DNA from: Pirellulales bacterium
GTDB lineage: Bacteria; Planctomycetota; Planctomycetia; Pirellulales; JAICIG01
Length of the DNA stretch: 58,906 nucleotides
Assembly: GCA_025927475.1 (NCBI GenBank)
Contig: JAICLL010000018.1
Span: 1 to 58,906 of the forward strand
Direction: 5' to 3'
The translations under genes were made by a program, and so were the position numbers. The notes under the pieces were generated by a model. The model was given only the letters and a program-made list of their open reading frames with translations, had not been told where the DNA came from and did not search any database. Below, one piece after another: positions 50,767 to 58,858 of the stretch (the stretch's first letter is position 1; the number at the start of each line of letters is the position of its first letter).

Positions 50767-51096
50767 GTGGCTGGTCCAGCTAGTGAGGTGATCCGAATCC
50801 GCATGGAGGCCTACGACCACTCCGTGCTCGATCAGAGCGCCGCCGAAATCGTCGATACCGCCAAGCGGACCGGTTCGGAAGTGCACGGGCCGATTCCGCT
50901 GCCTACCCGGATTGAGCGCTACACCGTGCTTTCCGGTCCGCACGTGGACAAGAAAGCCCGGCAGCAGTTTGAGATTCGCACGCATAAGCGGTTGATTGAC
51001 ATCGTCCAGTCGACCGCCAAAACGATCGAAGCCTTGAACAAGCTGAGCCTGCCGGCGGGCGTGGACATCAAGATCAAGGCCTCGAGTCGGCATTAA
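50767..51096 (+). CDS. rpsJ: 30S ribosomal protein S10
   Basis: A 109-residue S10 with the family motifs [25 protein letters not shown] and D-I-K-I-K. It is the first gene of the S10 operon and helps form the 30S head. I start at the GTG at 50767 (GAGAGGG 9 bases upstream), which adds a few residues before the conserved core. An earlier in-frame start at 50731 would encode a non-conserved leader. Confidence 0.98.
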   Translation: MAGPASEVIRIRMEAYDHSVLDQSAAEIVDTAKRTGSEVHGPIPLPTRIERYTVLSGPHVDKKARQQFEIRTHKRLIDIVQSTAKTIEALNKLSLPAGVDIKIKASSRH

Positions 51097-51140
51097 CGGG
51101 GCTGGTATTAACGGGGCTGGTATTAAACTGAGCCGGTACT
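51094..51140 (+). repeat. 15-bp tandem starting at the rpsJ stop codon
   Basis: TAACGGGGCTGGTAT occurs twice (51094-51108, 51109-51123), followed by a degenerate third unit. The first TAA is the rpsJ stop, so the duplicated unit repeats an in-frame stop. Confidence 0.85.
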
Positions 51141-51146
51141 AACCGT

Positions 51147-51266
51147 CAGGCTGAAAAGCCTGGCCTATTACCTATGAAATGGACGTCGTGCGGGTAATTT
51201 GCGGTTAACCACACTGCATCTCCCGCCGGCAGGCATTTTCGACAAGGCCCATAAGACAACTGGGCC
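51147..51266 (+). promoter_or_regulatory. Two hairpins in the rpsJ-rplC spacer
   Basis: CAGGCT-GAAA-AGCCTG (51147-51162) is a 6-bp stem closed by a GNRA tetraloop. GGCCCA-TAAGACAAC-TGGGCC (51246-51266) ends 17 nt before the rplC start. They may control rplC translation or stabilise the mRNA. The spacer has no gene. Confidence 0.4.
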
Positions 51267-51283
51267 AACAAGGCACACGAACG

Positions 51284-51970
51284 ATGGCAATTGGATTACT
51301 CGGCCGCAAGGTCGGGATGACACAGATATTTGATGAAACCGGCACGGTGATCCCCGTCACCGTTCTGCAGGCCGGTCCCTGCCACGTATTGCAGCTTCGC
51401 ACCGTCGAGCGTGACGGGTATGAGGCCGTGCAGTTGGGCTTTGCCGATATGCCGCGGCGCTTGGCCAGCCGCAGTCAGCGCGGCCATGTTGCCAAACTCG
51501 ACAGCAAGCGTGCCCGGCGGCGCGGCGCGGGCGGCGTCGAGTTGCCCGATCGGGCGGGCTGCGAACCGCAGCGATTCATCCGCGAACTGCGGGGGGCGGT
51601 GGGCGAACACGCCATCGGCCAGCAGCTTTCGGTCGCGGTCTTCGAGAGCGTCCTGTCGGTCGATGTCACCGGCACTTCCAAAGGGCGCGGCACGGCGGGG
51701 GTGATCAAGCGGCACAAGTTCCGCGGCCAGCGCGCCAGTCACGGCGTGAAAAAGGTCCACCGGCATGCGGGCTCGACCGGCTGCAATTCATTTCCGCACC
51801 GCGTCTTCAAGGGCCGCCGCATGGCGGGCCGCTACGGCGACGAGCGAAGCACGATGCGCAATCTGAAGGTGGTGCGCGTCGATGCCGAAAACCACCTGAT
51901 TCTGGTGCGGGGCGCCGTGCCCGGTCCCAACGGCAGCTATGTGGTCATCCGGCAAACCAACAAGCTTTGA
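51284..51970 (+). CDS. rplC: 50S ribosomal protein L3
   Basis: A 228-residue L3, beginning L-L-G-R-K-V-G-M-T-Q-I-F and holding the conserved G-T-S-K-G-R-G-T-A-G and S-H-G region and M-A-G-R-Y-G-D. It nucleates 50S assembly near the peptidyl-transferase centre. Length is normal. No strong ribosome site precedes the ATG, so translation may depend on the hairpins upstream. Confidence 0.98.
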   Translation: MAIGLLGRKVGMTQIFDETGTVIPVTVLQAGPCHVLQLRTVERDGYEAVQLGFADMPRRLASRSQRGHVAKLDSKRARRRGAGGVELPDRAGCEPQRFIRELRGAVGEHAIGQQLSVAVFESVLSVDVTGTSKGRGTAGVIKRHKFRGQRASHGVKKVHRHAGSTGCNSFPHRVFKGRRMAGRYGDERSTMRNLKVVRVDAENHLILVRGAVPGPNGSYVVIRQTNKL

Positions 51971-52076
51971 GATCGGCCAACCAACTTTGAGATCGGCCAA
52001 CCAACTTTAAGACCGGCCAACCAACTTTAAGACCGGCCAACCAACTTTAAGACCGGCCAACCAACTTTAGGATCAG
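51966..52076 (+). repeat. 20-bp tandem (five copies plus partial) spanning the rplC stop
   Basis: TTTGAGATCGGCCAACCAAC type units start at 51966, 51986, 52006, 52026 and 52046, with a partial unit at 52066. The first contains the rplC TGA (51968-51970). Units 3-5 share AGACC in place of AGATC. It fills the rplC-rplD spacer. Confidence 0.95.
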
Positions 52077-52089
52077 TTTGAGCAGGCAC

Positions 52090-52746
52090 ATGGCCACGTT
52101 GCCCATTTACAACCGAAGCGGCGAGCAGGTCGGCAGCTACGAGATCGACCCCAGCCAACTTGCGCCGCGCATCAATAAGCAGTTGCTGCACGACGTGGTG
52201 GTGATGTATCAGTCGAATCTGCGGCTGGGCACGGCCAGATCGAAGAGCCGCGGCGAAGTGGCCGGCACTACCAAGAAGATGTACCGTCAGAAGGGCACGG
52301 GCAACGCCCGGGCCGGCTCGCGGCGGAGCGGCATTCGCCGGGGCGGCGGGCATATCTTCGCCAAGCGGCCCCGCGATTGGAGCTATCGCATGCCGCGCAA
52401 GGCCCTGCAATTGGCCACGCGGATGGCAGTCGCCTCAAAAATTCGCGATGAGCAGGTGGTGTTGATCGACGAGTTGAGCATGGCGGCCCCCAAAACCCGT
52501 GAGATGGCCACCGTGCTCAAGGCGCTGGGGTGTCACCAGACGAGTTTGTTGGTGGCCACCGCCGGGCATGACGTGAACGTATATAAGAGCGCCCGCAACC
52601 TTGCCGGCGTGACGGTTTCGCCCGTCGGCGATCTCAATGCCTACGCGGTACTCGGCCCGCAGAAGCTGCTGTTGACTCGCGCCGCTCTCGATGCCCTGCG
52701 CGACCGCGCGGCTGCGAAACAGAAAACCGCGAACGCCGAGTCCTGA
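52090..52746 (+). CDS. rplD: 50S ribosomal protein L4
   Basis: A 218-residue L4 with the R-Q-K-G-T-G-N-A-R-A-G-S loop motif that reaches into the exit tunnel, and P-R-K-A-L-Q-L-A. L4 is the classical S10-operon autoregulator in enterobacteria; whether it acts on this leader is unknown. The ATG at 52090 follows directly after the tandem array. Confidence 0.98.
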   Translation: MATLPIYNRSGEQVGSYEIDPSQLAPRINKQLLHDVVVMYQSNLRLGTARSKSRGEVAGTTKKMYRQKGTGNARAGSRRSGIRRGGGHIFAKRPRDWSYRMPRKALQLATRMAVASKIRDEQVVLIDELSMAAPKTREMATVLKALGCHQTSLLVATAGHDVNVYKSARNLAGVTVSPVGDLNAYAVLGPQKLLLTRAALDALRDRAAAKQKTANAES

Positions 52747-52771
52747 ACCCCGAACCCCGAACGCTGAACCC
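52744..52771 (+). repeat. 7-bp tandem starting at the rplD stop codon
   Basis: TGAACCC, CGAACCC, CGAACGC, TGAACCC: four heptads from the TGA stop (52744) to 52771, 4 nt before the rplW start. The same heptad occurs at 29437-29464. Confidence 0.85.
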
Positions 52772-52775
52772 TTAC

Positions 52776-53105
52776 ATGGACGCAGGCCCTCCCGCAGCCA
52801 CCCCTGAAAGCACCGCGGCGCTCGTGCTCGAGCCGCACCAGGTGATTTTGCGCCCGCTCGTGACCGAAAAGGGCATGCACCGCTCGACGCGCTACAACGC
52901 CTACGCCTTTGAAGTACACCGGCAAGCCACCAAGCTCGATGTGCGCCGCGCCGTCGAGTCGTTGTTTGATGTGAAGGTGATTCATGTGCGCACACTCACC
53001 CGCAAGGGTAAGCCGCGCCGCAACCGCTTCCGTAGCGGACAGACCAAAGACTGGAAGAAGGCCATCGTCAAGCTGAGCGAAGAGCACCGCATCGACTTCT
53101 TCTAG
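52776..53105 (+). CDS. rplW: 50S ribosomal protein L23
   Basis: A 109-residue L23 at the tunnel exit, where trigger factor and SRP dock. The core starts I-L-R-P-L-V-T-E-K and contains V-E-S-L-F-D-V-K-V. About 15 extra Ala/Pro/Glu-rich residues precede it, probably flexible. Confidence 0.97.
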   Translation: MDAGPPAATPESTAALVLEPHQVILRPLVTEKGMHRSTRYNAYAFEVHRQATKLDVRRAVESLFDVKVIHVRTLTRKGKPRRNRFRSGQTKDWKKAIVKLSEEHRIDFF

Positions 53106-53125
53106 AAAGCCGAATCGACAATATC

Positions 53126-53980
53126 ATGGGAATTCGCCGATACAAACCGACCACCGCCGGCCGCCGCGGCGCCAGCGTGAGCGACTTTGCCGAGCTCACG
53201 CCCGGTGCTAAGCCCGAGCGCACGTTGCTCCAGCCCAAGCACGGCACGGGCGGTCGCAACAACCAGGGCCGCATCACCGCGCGGCATCGCGGGGGCGGCC
53301 ATAAGCGGCAGCTTCGGCTGATCGACTTCCGCCGCAACAAGGACGGCGTGCCAGCACGGGTCCATTCGATCGAATACGATCCCAATCGCAGCGGACGCAT
53401 CGCTCTGCTGCATTATGTCGATGGCGAAAAGCGATACATCCTCGCCCCCCACGGCTTGGAAAAAGGGACCGATCTGATGAGCGGCCCCGACGCGCCTCCG
53501 GCCGTTGGCAACTGCCTGCCATTGCGGAACATTCCGCTCGGCATGGCGATTCACAACATTGAGCTGCAGCCTGGCCGCGGCGGTGTGTTGTGCCGCTCTG
53601 CCGGCACCAGCGCCGTGCTCGCCGCCCGCGACGCCAACTGGGCCCAGATCACGCTGCCCAGCGGCGAAATCCGCCGTGTGCCCGCCGCCTGCCGGGCGAC
53701 CATCGGCGCAATGAGCAATCCCGACCATATGAACATTGTGCTGGGCAAGGCGGGCCGCAAGCGTTGGATGGGTTGGCGGCCTCACGTGCGCGGCACGGCC
53801 ATGAACCCCATCGACCATCCGCATGGCGGCGGCGAAGGCCGCACCAAGGGCGGGCGGCATCCGGTCAGCCCTAGCGGCAAGTTGGCCAAGGGCGGCCGCA
53901 CCCGCAAACGGCGCAAGCCATCGAACTCGGCCATTGTGCGCCGGCGTCGATCGGTGCGATATGGACAAATCAAGCTGTAG
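53126..53980 (+). CDS. rplB: 50S ribosomal protein L2
   Basis: A 284-residue L2 with the conserved [20 protein letters not shown] type region near residue 50, [12 protein letters not shown] containing the His needed for peptidyl-transferase centre function, and a basic tail. Length is normal. Confidence 0.98.
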   Translation: MGIRRYKPTTAGRRGASVSDFAELTPGAKPERTLLQPKHGTGGRNNQGRITARHRGGGHKRQLRLIDFRRNKDGVPARVHSIEYDPNRSGRIALLHYVDGEKRYILAPHGLEKGTDLMSGPDAPPAVGNCLPLRNIPLGMAIHNIELQPGRGGVLCRSAGTSAVLAARDANWAQITLPSGEIRRVPAACRATIGAMSNPDHMNIVLGKAGRKRWMGWRPHVRGTAMNPIDHPHGGGEGRTKGGRHPVSPSGKLAKGGRTRKRRKPSNSAIVRRRRSVRYGQIKL

Positions 53981-54000
53981 GATGTTGAAGAGAACATTAT

Positions 54001-54273
54001 ATGGGACGATCGCTCAAAAAAGGCCCTTTCATCAACCCCAAGTTGTATATGAAGGTCGAGCGGCTCAATCAGCAGGGCGCCAAAACGCCTATCAAGACCT
54101 GGGCGCGGGCCTGTACCATCGTGCCCGAATTTGTCGGACACACTTTCATGGTTCACAACGGCAAGCTGCACATGAAGGTCTTCGTGACTGAGGACATGGT
54201 CGGGCACAAGCTGGGCGAATTCGCCCCCACCCGAACGTTCCGCGGCCACGGCGGCAAGGGCGGCAAGAAATAG
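54001..54273 (+). CDS. rpsS: 30S ribosomal protein S19
   Basis: A 90-residue S19: G-R-S-L-K-K-G-P-F at the start, [16 protein letters not shown] and [13 protein letters not shown] near the end. It forms a head complex with S13. Confidence 0.98.
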   Translation: MGRSLKKGPFINPKLYMKVERLNQQGAKTPIKTWARACTIVPEFVGHTFMVHNGKLHMKVFVTEDMVGHKLGEFAPTRTFRGHGGKGGKK

Positions 54274-54274
54274 T

Positions 54275-54345
54275 GGTGAGTGATGAGAGGTGAGTGAAAT
54301 TAGTGTTCGGCTTGCTAATCCCCGATCCCCAATCCCCAACCACCA
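54275..54345 (+). repeat. Short tandems in the rpsS-rplV spacer
   Basis: GGTGAGTGA occurs twice (54275-54283, 54289-54297) just after the TAG stop, and ATCCCCx heptads occur three times (54318-54338) before the rplV start. Confidence 0.7.
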
Positions 54346-54347
54346 AC

Positions 54348-54683
54348 ATGGCTTACGAAGCTGTTCACCGATTCGCCCGAATCAGCGCCCGCAAGGTGCG
54401 CCCGATCGCCGATTTGATTCGCGGCAAGTACGCCGATGAGGCGCTGGAAATTCTGCGCTATCAGCCGCAGCGCGGCGCGCGGTTGCTGGAAAAAGTTTTG
54501 AAAAGCGCGTTGGGAAATGCCGACGATCGGCGGGCGCCGAATCTGCAAAACCTGGTGGTCGTCGATGTGCGCATCGACGGCGGCCCGATGTTCAAGCGCA
54601 TTCGCCCGCGGGCCCGCGGCATGGCCTTCATGATCAAGAAACGCATGAGCCACATCCGCGTGGCCGTCGACAACTTAGACTAG
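54348..54683 (+). CDS. rplV: 50S ribosomal protein L22
   Basis: A 111-residue L22 lining the exit tunnel: R-F-A-R-I-S-A-R-K-V-R-P-I-A-D-L-I-R-G-K and R-I-R-P-R-A-R-G-M-A near the tip. I start at ATG 54348; the frame is open upstream but that part is the spacer repeat. Confidence 0.97.
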   Translation: MAYEAVHRFARISARKVRPIADLIRGKYADEALEILRYQPQRGARLLEKVLKSALGNADDRRAPNLQNLVVVDVRIDGGPMFKRIRPRARGMAFMIKKRMSHIRVAVDNLD

Positions 54684-54693
54684 GTACCGAACG

Positions 54694-55392
54694 ATGGGTC
54701 AAAAAGTACATCCCACCGGCTTTCGCACCGGCATCATGACCGGCTGGAAAAGCCGCTGGTACGCCTCGAAGCAGGAGTTCAGCGAGTTGCTGCTGGAAGA
54801 CTGCAAGCTGCGCAAATTCATCAAAGAGAAATACCGCTTCGCCGGCATTCCCCGCATCGAGATCGAGCGCACGCGCGACGAAGTGAAAGTGGTGCTGCAC
54901 ACGGCGCGGCCGGGCATCATCATTGGCCGCAAAGGGCAAGAGGTCGAGCGGCTGCAAGCCGAAATGCAAAACCTGGTCGGGCGGCGGATCAACATCAAGA
55001 TCGAGGAAATCAACCGCCCGGAAATTCAGGCCCAACTGGTGGCCGAAGACATCGCCGAACAATTGGCCAAGCGGGCCAGCTTTCGCCGCACCATGAAGCG
55101 CGCGATCGAGCAGACGATGGAGGCCGGCGCCAAGGGCATCAAAGTGCAGTTGGCCGGCCGTCTCGGCGGCTCGGAAATGGCCCGCCGCGAAAAGCAGATT
55201 TCCGGCGCCATGCCGCTCTCGACGTTGCGGGCAAAAATCGACTACGGGTTTACCGAAGCCATGACCGCGCAGGGGCACATCGGCGTGCAGGTCTGGATCA
55301 ACCAAGGCATGTATCAAGAGGACGAAATCCATGGCGCTGATGCCCAAGAGGGTCAAGCACCGAAAAAGCCAAAGAGGACGTATAAGAGGTGA
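54694..55392 (+). CDS. rpsC: 30S ribosomal protein S3
   Basis: A 232-residue S3: G-Q-K-V-H-P-T-G-F-R at the start, KH domain G-R-K-G-Q-E-V-E-R-L, and the C-terminal S-G-A-M-P-L-S-T-L region at the mRNA entry site. Its last 20 codons overlap rplP in another frame by 62 nt, giving an unusual Lys/Gln-rich tail. Confidence 0.98.
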   Translation: MGQKVHPTGFRTGIMTGWKSRWYASKQEFSELLLEDCKLRKFIKEKYRFAGIPRIEIERTRDEVKVVLHTARPGIIIGRKGQEVERLQAEMQNLVGRRINIKIEEINRPEIQAQLVAEDIAEQLAKRASFRRTMKRAIEQTMEAGAKGIKVQLAGRLGGSEMARREKQISGAMPLSTLRAKIDYGFTEAMTAQGHIGVQVWINQGMYQEDEIHGADAQEGQAPKKPKRTYKR

Positions 55393-55747
55393 CGCCACGC
55401 GCGGCAACCGCGTTGTGTTTGGCGATTTTGGCTTGCAATCGATGCAGGCCGGCTGGATCAGCGCCAACACGATCGAGGCGGGCCGCATCAGCGCGCAGCA
55501 ATACCTGCGCACCGAGGGCCGCCTCTATATCCGCGTCTTCCCGCACAAGCCCATCACCTCGATTCCCCTGGAAACGCGGATGGGCAAAGGCAAGGGCGAA
55601 CCGGAATTTTGGGCCGCGGTGGTGAAGCCGGGAACCGTGCTCTACGAGATCTCCGGGGTCTCGGAAGAAGCCGCGCGGATTTGCTTCCGCCGACTCGCCC
55701 ACAAAATGCCGGTGAAAGTGCGGTTCGTGCGCCGCCGCAGCATTTAA
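55331..55747 (+). CDS. rplP: 50S ribosomal protein L16
   Basis: A 138-residue L16: [15 protein letters not shown] at the start, G-D-F-G-L-Q-S, and [12 protein letters not shown] near the peptidyl-transferase centre. The start lies inside rpsC, so its translation is coupled to the end of S3. Confidence 0.97.
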   Translation: MALMPKRVKHRKSQRGRIRGDATRGNRVVFGDFGLQSMQAGWISANTIEAGRISAQQYLRTEGRLYIRVFPHKPITSIPLETRMGKGKGEPEFWAAVVKPGTVLYEISGVSEEAARICFRRLAHKMPVKVRFVRRRSI

Positions 55748-55757
55748 GGGACAAACC

Positions 55758-55961
55758 ATGAACAAAGCCGCTGAACTTCGCGAAATGAGCGACGAGCAAT
55801 TGCAACTGACGTTGAACGAAACGGCTGAGACGCTGTTTCGGCTGCGCATCAAAGCGCAGACCGAGCGGCTCGACGCCCCCAGCGAATTGCGCAAGCACCG
55901 CCGCTTGATCGCGCGCATCAAGACCGTGCAAAGCCAGCGTTCCAACGGGGGAGCACGCTAA
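55758..55961 (+). CDS. rpmC: 50S ribosomal protein L29
   Basis: A 67-residue L29 of two helices: [12 protein letters not shown] and [14 protein letters not shown]. Stop overlaps the rpsQ start (TAATG). Confidence 0.97.
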   Translation: MNKAAELREMSDEQLQLTLNETAETLFRLRIKAQTERLDAPSELRKHRRLIARIKTVQSQRSNGGAR

Positions 55962-56290
55962 TGCCCAAACGCGTCGAAACAGGAATCGTCACCGGCGACA
56001 AGACAGCCAAAAGCCGCCGTGTCGAAATTCCGCGGCTGGTCAAACACCCCAAGTATGGCAAATACCTGCGTCGCCGCACCGTTTGCCACGTCCACGACGA
56101 ACACGAAGAATCGCACATGGGCGACACGGTTGAGATCGTCGAGTGCGCCCCCAAGTCAAAGCTGAAACGCTGGCAGTTGGTGCGGGTGGTCAGCAAGAGC
56201 CAGGCGGTCGATCTGGCCGCATTGCGGGCGGCCTCGCGCCGCCGCGGCGGCGACGTCTTGCAGCAAGAGTTGGAGGCGCCGAAGTCATGA
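55961..56290 (+). CDS. rpsQ: 30S ribosomal protein S17
   Basis: A 109-residue S17 with [20 protein letters not shown] and D-T-V-E-I-V-E-C. It is about 25 residues longer than the common ~85-residue form, with a helical Ala/Arg-rich tail. Overlaps both neighbours (TAATG, ATGA). Confidence 0.97.
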   Translation: MPKRVETGIVTGDKTAKSRRVEIPRLVKHPKYGKYLRRRTVCHVHDEHEESHMGDTVEIVECAPKSKLKRWQLVRVVSKSQAVDLAALRAASRRRGGDVLQQELEAPKS

Positions 56291-56655
56291 TTCAAATGCA
56301 AACACGGCTGACGGTGGCCGACAACACCGGCGCTAAAGAGGTCATGTGCATCAAGGTGCTCGGCGGCAGCCATCGCCGCACGGCCAGCTTGGGCGACGTG
56401 ATCATTTGCAGCGTCAAGAGCGTCATTCCCGGCAGCGAAATCAAAAAGAAGGCCATCGTCCGCGGCGTCATTGTCCGTTGCAAGCAGCCCACGCGCCGCA
56501 CCGACGGCAGCTACGTGCGGTTTGACCAGAACGCGTTGGTCATCGTCGACAACGACGGCAACCCGCGCGGCACGCGCATCTTCGGCGCGGTCGCCCGAGA
56601 ACTGCGCGAAAAGAATTTCATGAAAATTGTCAGCCTGGCGGCCGAGGTGGTGTGA
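56287..56655 (+). CDS. rplN: 50S ribosomal protein L14
   Basis: A 122-residue L14: [16 protein letters not shown] and [14 protein letters not shown]. The start overlaps the rpsQ stop (ATGA). Confidence 0.98.
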   Translation: MIQMQTRLTVADNTGAKEVMCIKVLGGSHRRTASLGDVIICSVKSVIPGSEIKKKAIVRGVIVRCKQPTRRTDGSYVRFDQNALVIVDNDGNPRGTRIFGAVARELREKNFMKIVSLAAEVV

Positions 56656-57008
56656 TGCATATCAAAATTGGAGACACCGTCGAAGTTATCACGGGCGACG
56701 ATCGCGGCCAACGCGGCAGAGTGCTTTCGATCGACCGCGGCGAGGGCAAGATCATCGTCGAGGCGGTCAACCGTGTCTACAAGCACGTGCGCCGCAGCCA
56801 GCGCAATCCGCAGGGCGGACGGCTGTCGAAGGAGATGCCGATTCAGATTTCCAACGTGCTTTTGGTCTGCCCTTCGTGCAATGCCCGCACGCGCACCCAC
56901 TCGCAGTTGACCGCCGACGGCGGCAAAGAGCGCGTTTGCAAGAAGTGCGGGCGCGGCATCGGTTCGCTCGGTCCGCCGAGACGGAAAATGAAACCCGCGA
57001 AAACATAA
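56655..57008 (+). CDS. rplX: 50S ribosomal protein L24, zinc-ribbon form
   Basis: A 117-residue L24: KOW core G-D-T-V-E-V-I-T-G-D-D-R-G and C-terminal C-P-S-C and C-K-K-C pairs that should bind zinc. The ATG at 56655 shares a TGATG overlap with rplN. Confidence 0.97.
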   Translation: MHIKIGDTVEVITGDDRGQRGRVLSIDRGEGKIIVEAVNRVYKHVRRSQRNPQGGRLSKEMPIQISNVLLVCPSCNARTRTHSQLTADGGKERVCKKCGRGIGSLGPPRRKMKPAKT

Positions 57009-57048
57009 GCCCTGTAGGGAACGCCCTCCCACTTAAGATCAGTCAACC

Positions 57049-57630
57049 ATGCCCCCGCGACTTCTCGAACGTTACGAACAACAAGTGCTGCCGAGCCTCA
57101 AGGAAAAGCTCGGCCGCGACAATCGCCACGCGCTGCCGCGGCTGCAAAAGATCATCATCAACATGGGTGTCGGCACGGCCATCTCGGAAAAGAAGCACCT
57201 GGAAGAAGCGGTGAACGCGCTCACGCAGATTTCCGGGCAGCGGCCGGCGGTCACCAAGAGTCGCAAATCGGTCGCCAACTTCAAGCTCCGCGAGGGCATG
57301 GAAATCGGCTGCAAAGTCACGCTGCGGGGCACGCGGATGTATGAATTTCTCGACCGGCTGATTTCGATCGCCCTGCCGCGGGTGCGCGACTTCCGCGGCT
57401 TGAACCCCAAGGCGTTCGACGGCCACGGCAACTATAGTTTGGGACTCTCGGAGCAATTGGTGTTTCCCGAGTTGAATCCCGACAAGTTCACGCGCCCCCA
57501 GGGAATGAACATTACGCTGGTGATGTCCAGCGAGAAGAACGAAGAGTCGCTGGAGTTGCTGCGTGGCTTAGGAATGCCCTTCAAGGCGGAAGAAACGGCG
57601 GGCAAAGGAAAAGGGGCCGGACAGGCTTAG
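57049..57630 (+). CDS. rplE: 50S ribosomal protein L5
   Basis: A 193-residue L5 binding 5S r[27 protein letters not shown] and R-V-R-D-F-R-G-L. A short Gly/Lys tail is added. Confidence 0.98.
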   Translation: MPPRLLERYEQQVLPSLKEKLGRDNRHALPRLQKIIINMGVGTAISEKKHLEEAVNALTQISGQRPAVTKSRKSVANFKLREGMEIGCKVTLRGTRMYEFLDRLISIALPRVRDFRGLNPKAFDGHGNYSLGLSEQLVFPELNPDKFTRPQGMNITLVMSSEKNEESLELLRGLGMPFKAEETAGKGKGAGQA

Positions 57631-57655
57631 ATTCGCGTTTAACCTCAAAACATGC

Positions 57656-57841
57656 ATGGCCAGTAAATCAAAAATCGCCAAAGCTCGGCGGACGCCGAAA
57701 TTCACGACGCGGCGCGAGTCGCGCTGCCAGTTGTGCGGCCGGCCGCGGGCCGTTTACCGCAAATTCCGCATCTGCCGAATCTGCTTGCGCAAGCTGGCAG
57801 ACAATGGTTTGATCCCCGGGCTCAAAAAGGCGAGTTGGTAA
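57656..57841 (+). CDS. rpsN: 30S ribosomal protein S14, zinc-binding type Z
   Basis: A 61-residue S14 of the short zinc form: C-Q-L-C and C-R-I-C pairs, [13 protein letters not shown] type core and [11 protein letters not shown] end. ATG 57656 is used. Confidence 0.97.
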   Translation: MASKSKIAKARRTPKFTTRRESRCQLCGRPRAVYRKFRICRICLRKLADNGLIPGLKKASW

Positions 57842-57857
57842 AGGGACCTAAACGACG

Positions 57858-58253
57858 ATGATGACAGACCCGATCGCCGACATGTTAACCCGTATCCGCA
57901 ACGCGGTGCGGGTCGAGCGGACCATCGTGGAGATGCCGCTTTCGAAGGTGAAGCGCGGCATGGCCGACGTGCTGAAGCGCGAAGGTTATATCTGGAACTG
58001 GGAAGAGGTGGATGCCCGGCCCAGTCCGCAGCTTCGCATTCACCTGAAGTATGGTCCCAACGGCGAGCGGATCATCCGTCACATTAAACGAGTGAGTAAG
58101 CCGGGCCGGCGAATTTATCGCGGGGCCGACACCTTGCGGCCCGTGCTCAACGGTTTGGGCATTTGCATCATCAGCACCAGCCGCGGCGTGATCAGCGACC
58201 GGGAGGCCCGGCAGCGGCACCTGGGCGGCGAAGTCTTGTGTGAACTTTGGTAG
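57858..58253 (+). CDS. rpsH: 30S ribosomal protein S8
   Basis: A 131-residue S8: D-P-I-A-D-M-L-T-R-I-R-N-A at the start and I-I-S-T-S-R-G-V-I-S-D-R-E-A near the end. Two adjacent ATG codons (57858, 57861) can start it. In E. coli S8 autoregulates the spc operon. Confidence 0.98.
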   Translation: MMTDPIADMLTRIRNAVRVERTIVEMPLSKVKRGMADVLKREGYIWNWEEVDARPSPQLRIHLKYGPNGERIIRHIKRVSKPGRRIYRGADTLRPVLNGLGICIISTSRGVISDREARQRHLGGEVLCELW

Positions 58254-58289
58254 AGGCCAGTTTAGTAGAGCCCGTTTGGTAGAGGCCAG
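58246..58289 (+). repeat. ~15-bp tandem around the rpsH stop codon
   Basis: TTTGGTAGAGGCCAG (58246-58260, containing the TAG stop), TTTAGTAGAGCCCG (58261-58274) and TTTGGTAGAGGCCAG again (58275-58289). The last unit places GAGG 6 bases before the rplF ATG, so it supplies the ribosome site. Confidence 0.9.
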
Positions 58290-58291
58290 TT

Positions 58292-58837
58292 ATGTCTCGG
58301 GTAGGAAAAAAACCAATCACCATTCCCACCGGCGCGAAGGTGGCGGTGCGCGACGGCATGATCGCGGTCGAAGGTCCGCTGGGCAAGCTCGAATGGGCGT
58401 TTCGCCGCGAGGTGGGCATTGCGGTCGACGAAGCGGCCAAGATGGTTTCGGTGACGCGCGACGGCGAATCGCGCACCGCCCGAGCTCTGCAAGGGCTCAG
58501 CCGCGCGCTGATCCAGAACATGCTTAAGGGCGTCACCGAAGGCTACGAAAAGCGGCTGGAAATCGTGGGCGTCGGCTACCTGGCGGCGGTGCAAGGCAAC
58601 ATCTTGCAGCTTCGTGTGGGCTTTGCCAACGAAGTTCACAAAAAGATTCCCGCCGGCTTGAAGGTAACTTGCCCCGACCAGACACATGTGGTCATCAAGG
58701 GATCGGACAAACAGCAAGTGGGCCAGTTTGCCGCCGAGGTGAGAGCGGTGCGCAAGCCCGAACCGTACAAAGGCAAAGGCATCCGCTACGACGGCGAGCA
58801 AGTGCGCCGCAAGGCGGGCAAGGCCATGACCAAGTAA
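58292..58837 (+). CDS. rplF: 50S ribosomal protein L6
   Basis: A 181-residue L6: S-R-V-G-K-K-P-I-T-I-P, E-G-P-L-G-K-L-E, G-V-G-Y-L-A-A-V and the C-terminal P-E-P-Y-K-G-K-G-I-R-Y. It is the last complete gene in the window; rplR would be expected next. Confidence 0.98.
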   Translation: MSRVGKKPITIPTGAKVAVRDGMIAVEGPLGKLEWAFRREVGIAVDEAAKMVSVTRDGESRTARALQGLSRALIQNMLKGVTEGYEKRLEIVGVGYLAAVQGNILQLRVGFANEVHKKIPAGLKVTCPDQTHVVIKGSDKQQVGQFAAEVRAVRKPEPYKGKGIRYDGEQVRRKAGKAMTK

Positions 58838-58858
58838 AGAAACCGCGCTACCTAAAGT

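Noticed and set aside
51966-52076. The 20-bp tandem as a CRISPR array or replication origin iteron set
   Set aside because: There are no spacers between the units and it sits between rplC and rplD with the first unit containing the rplC stop codon.
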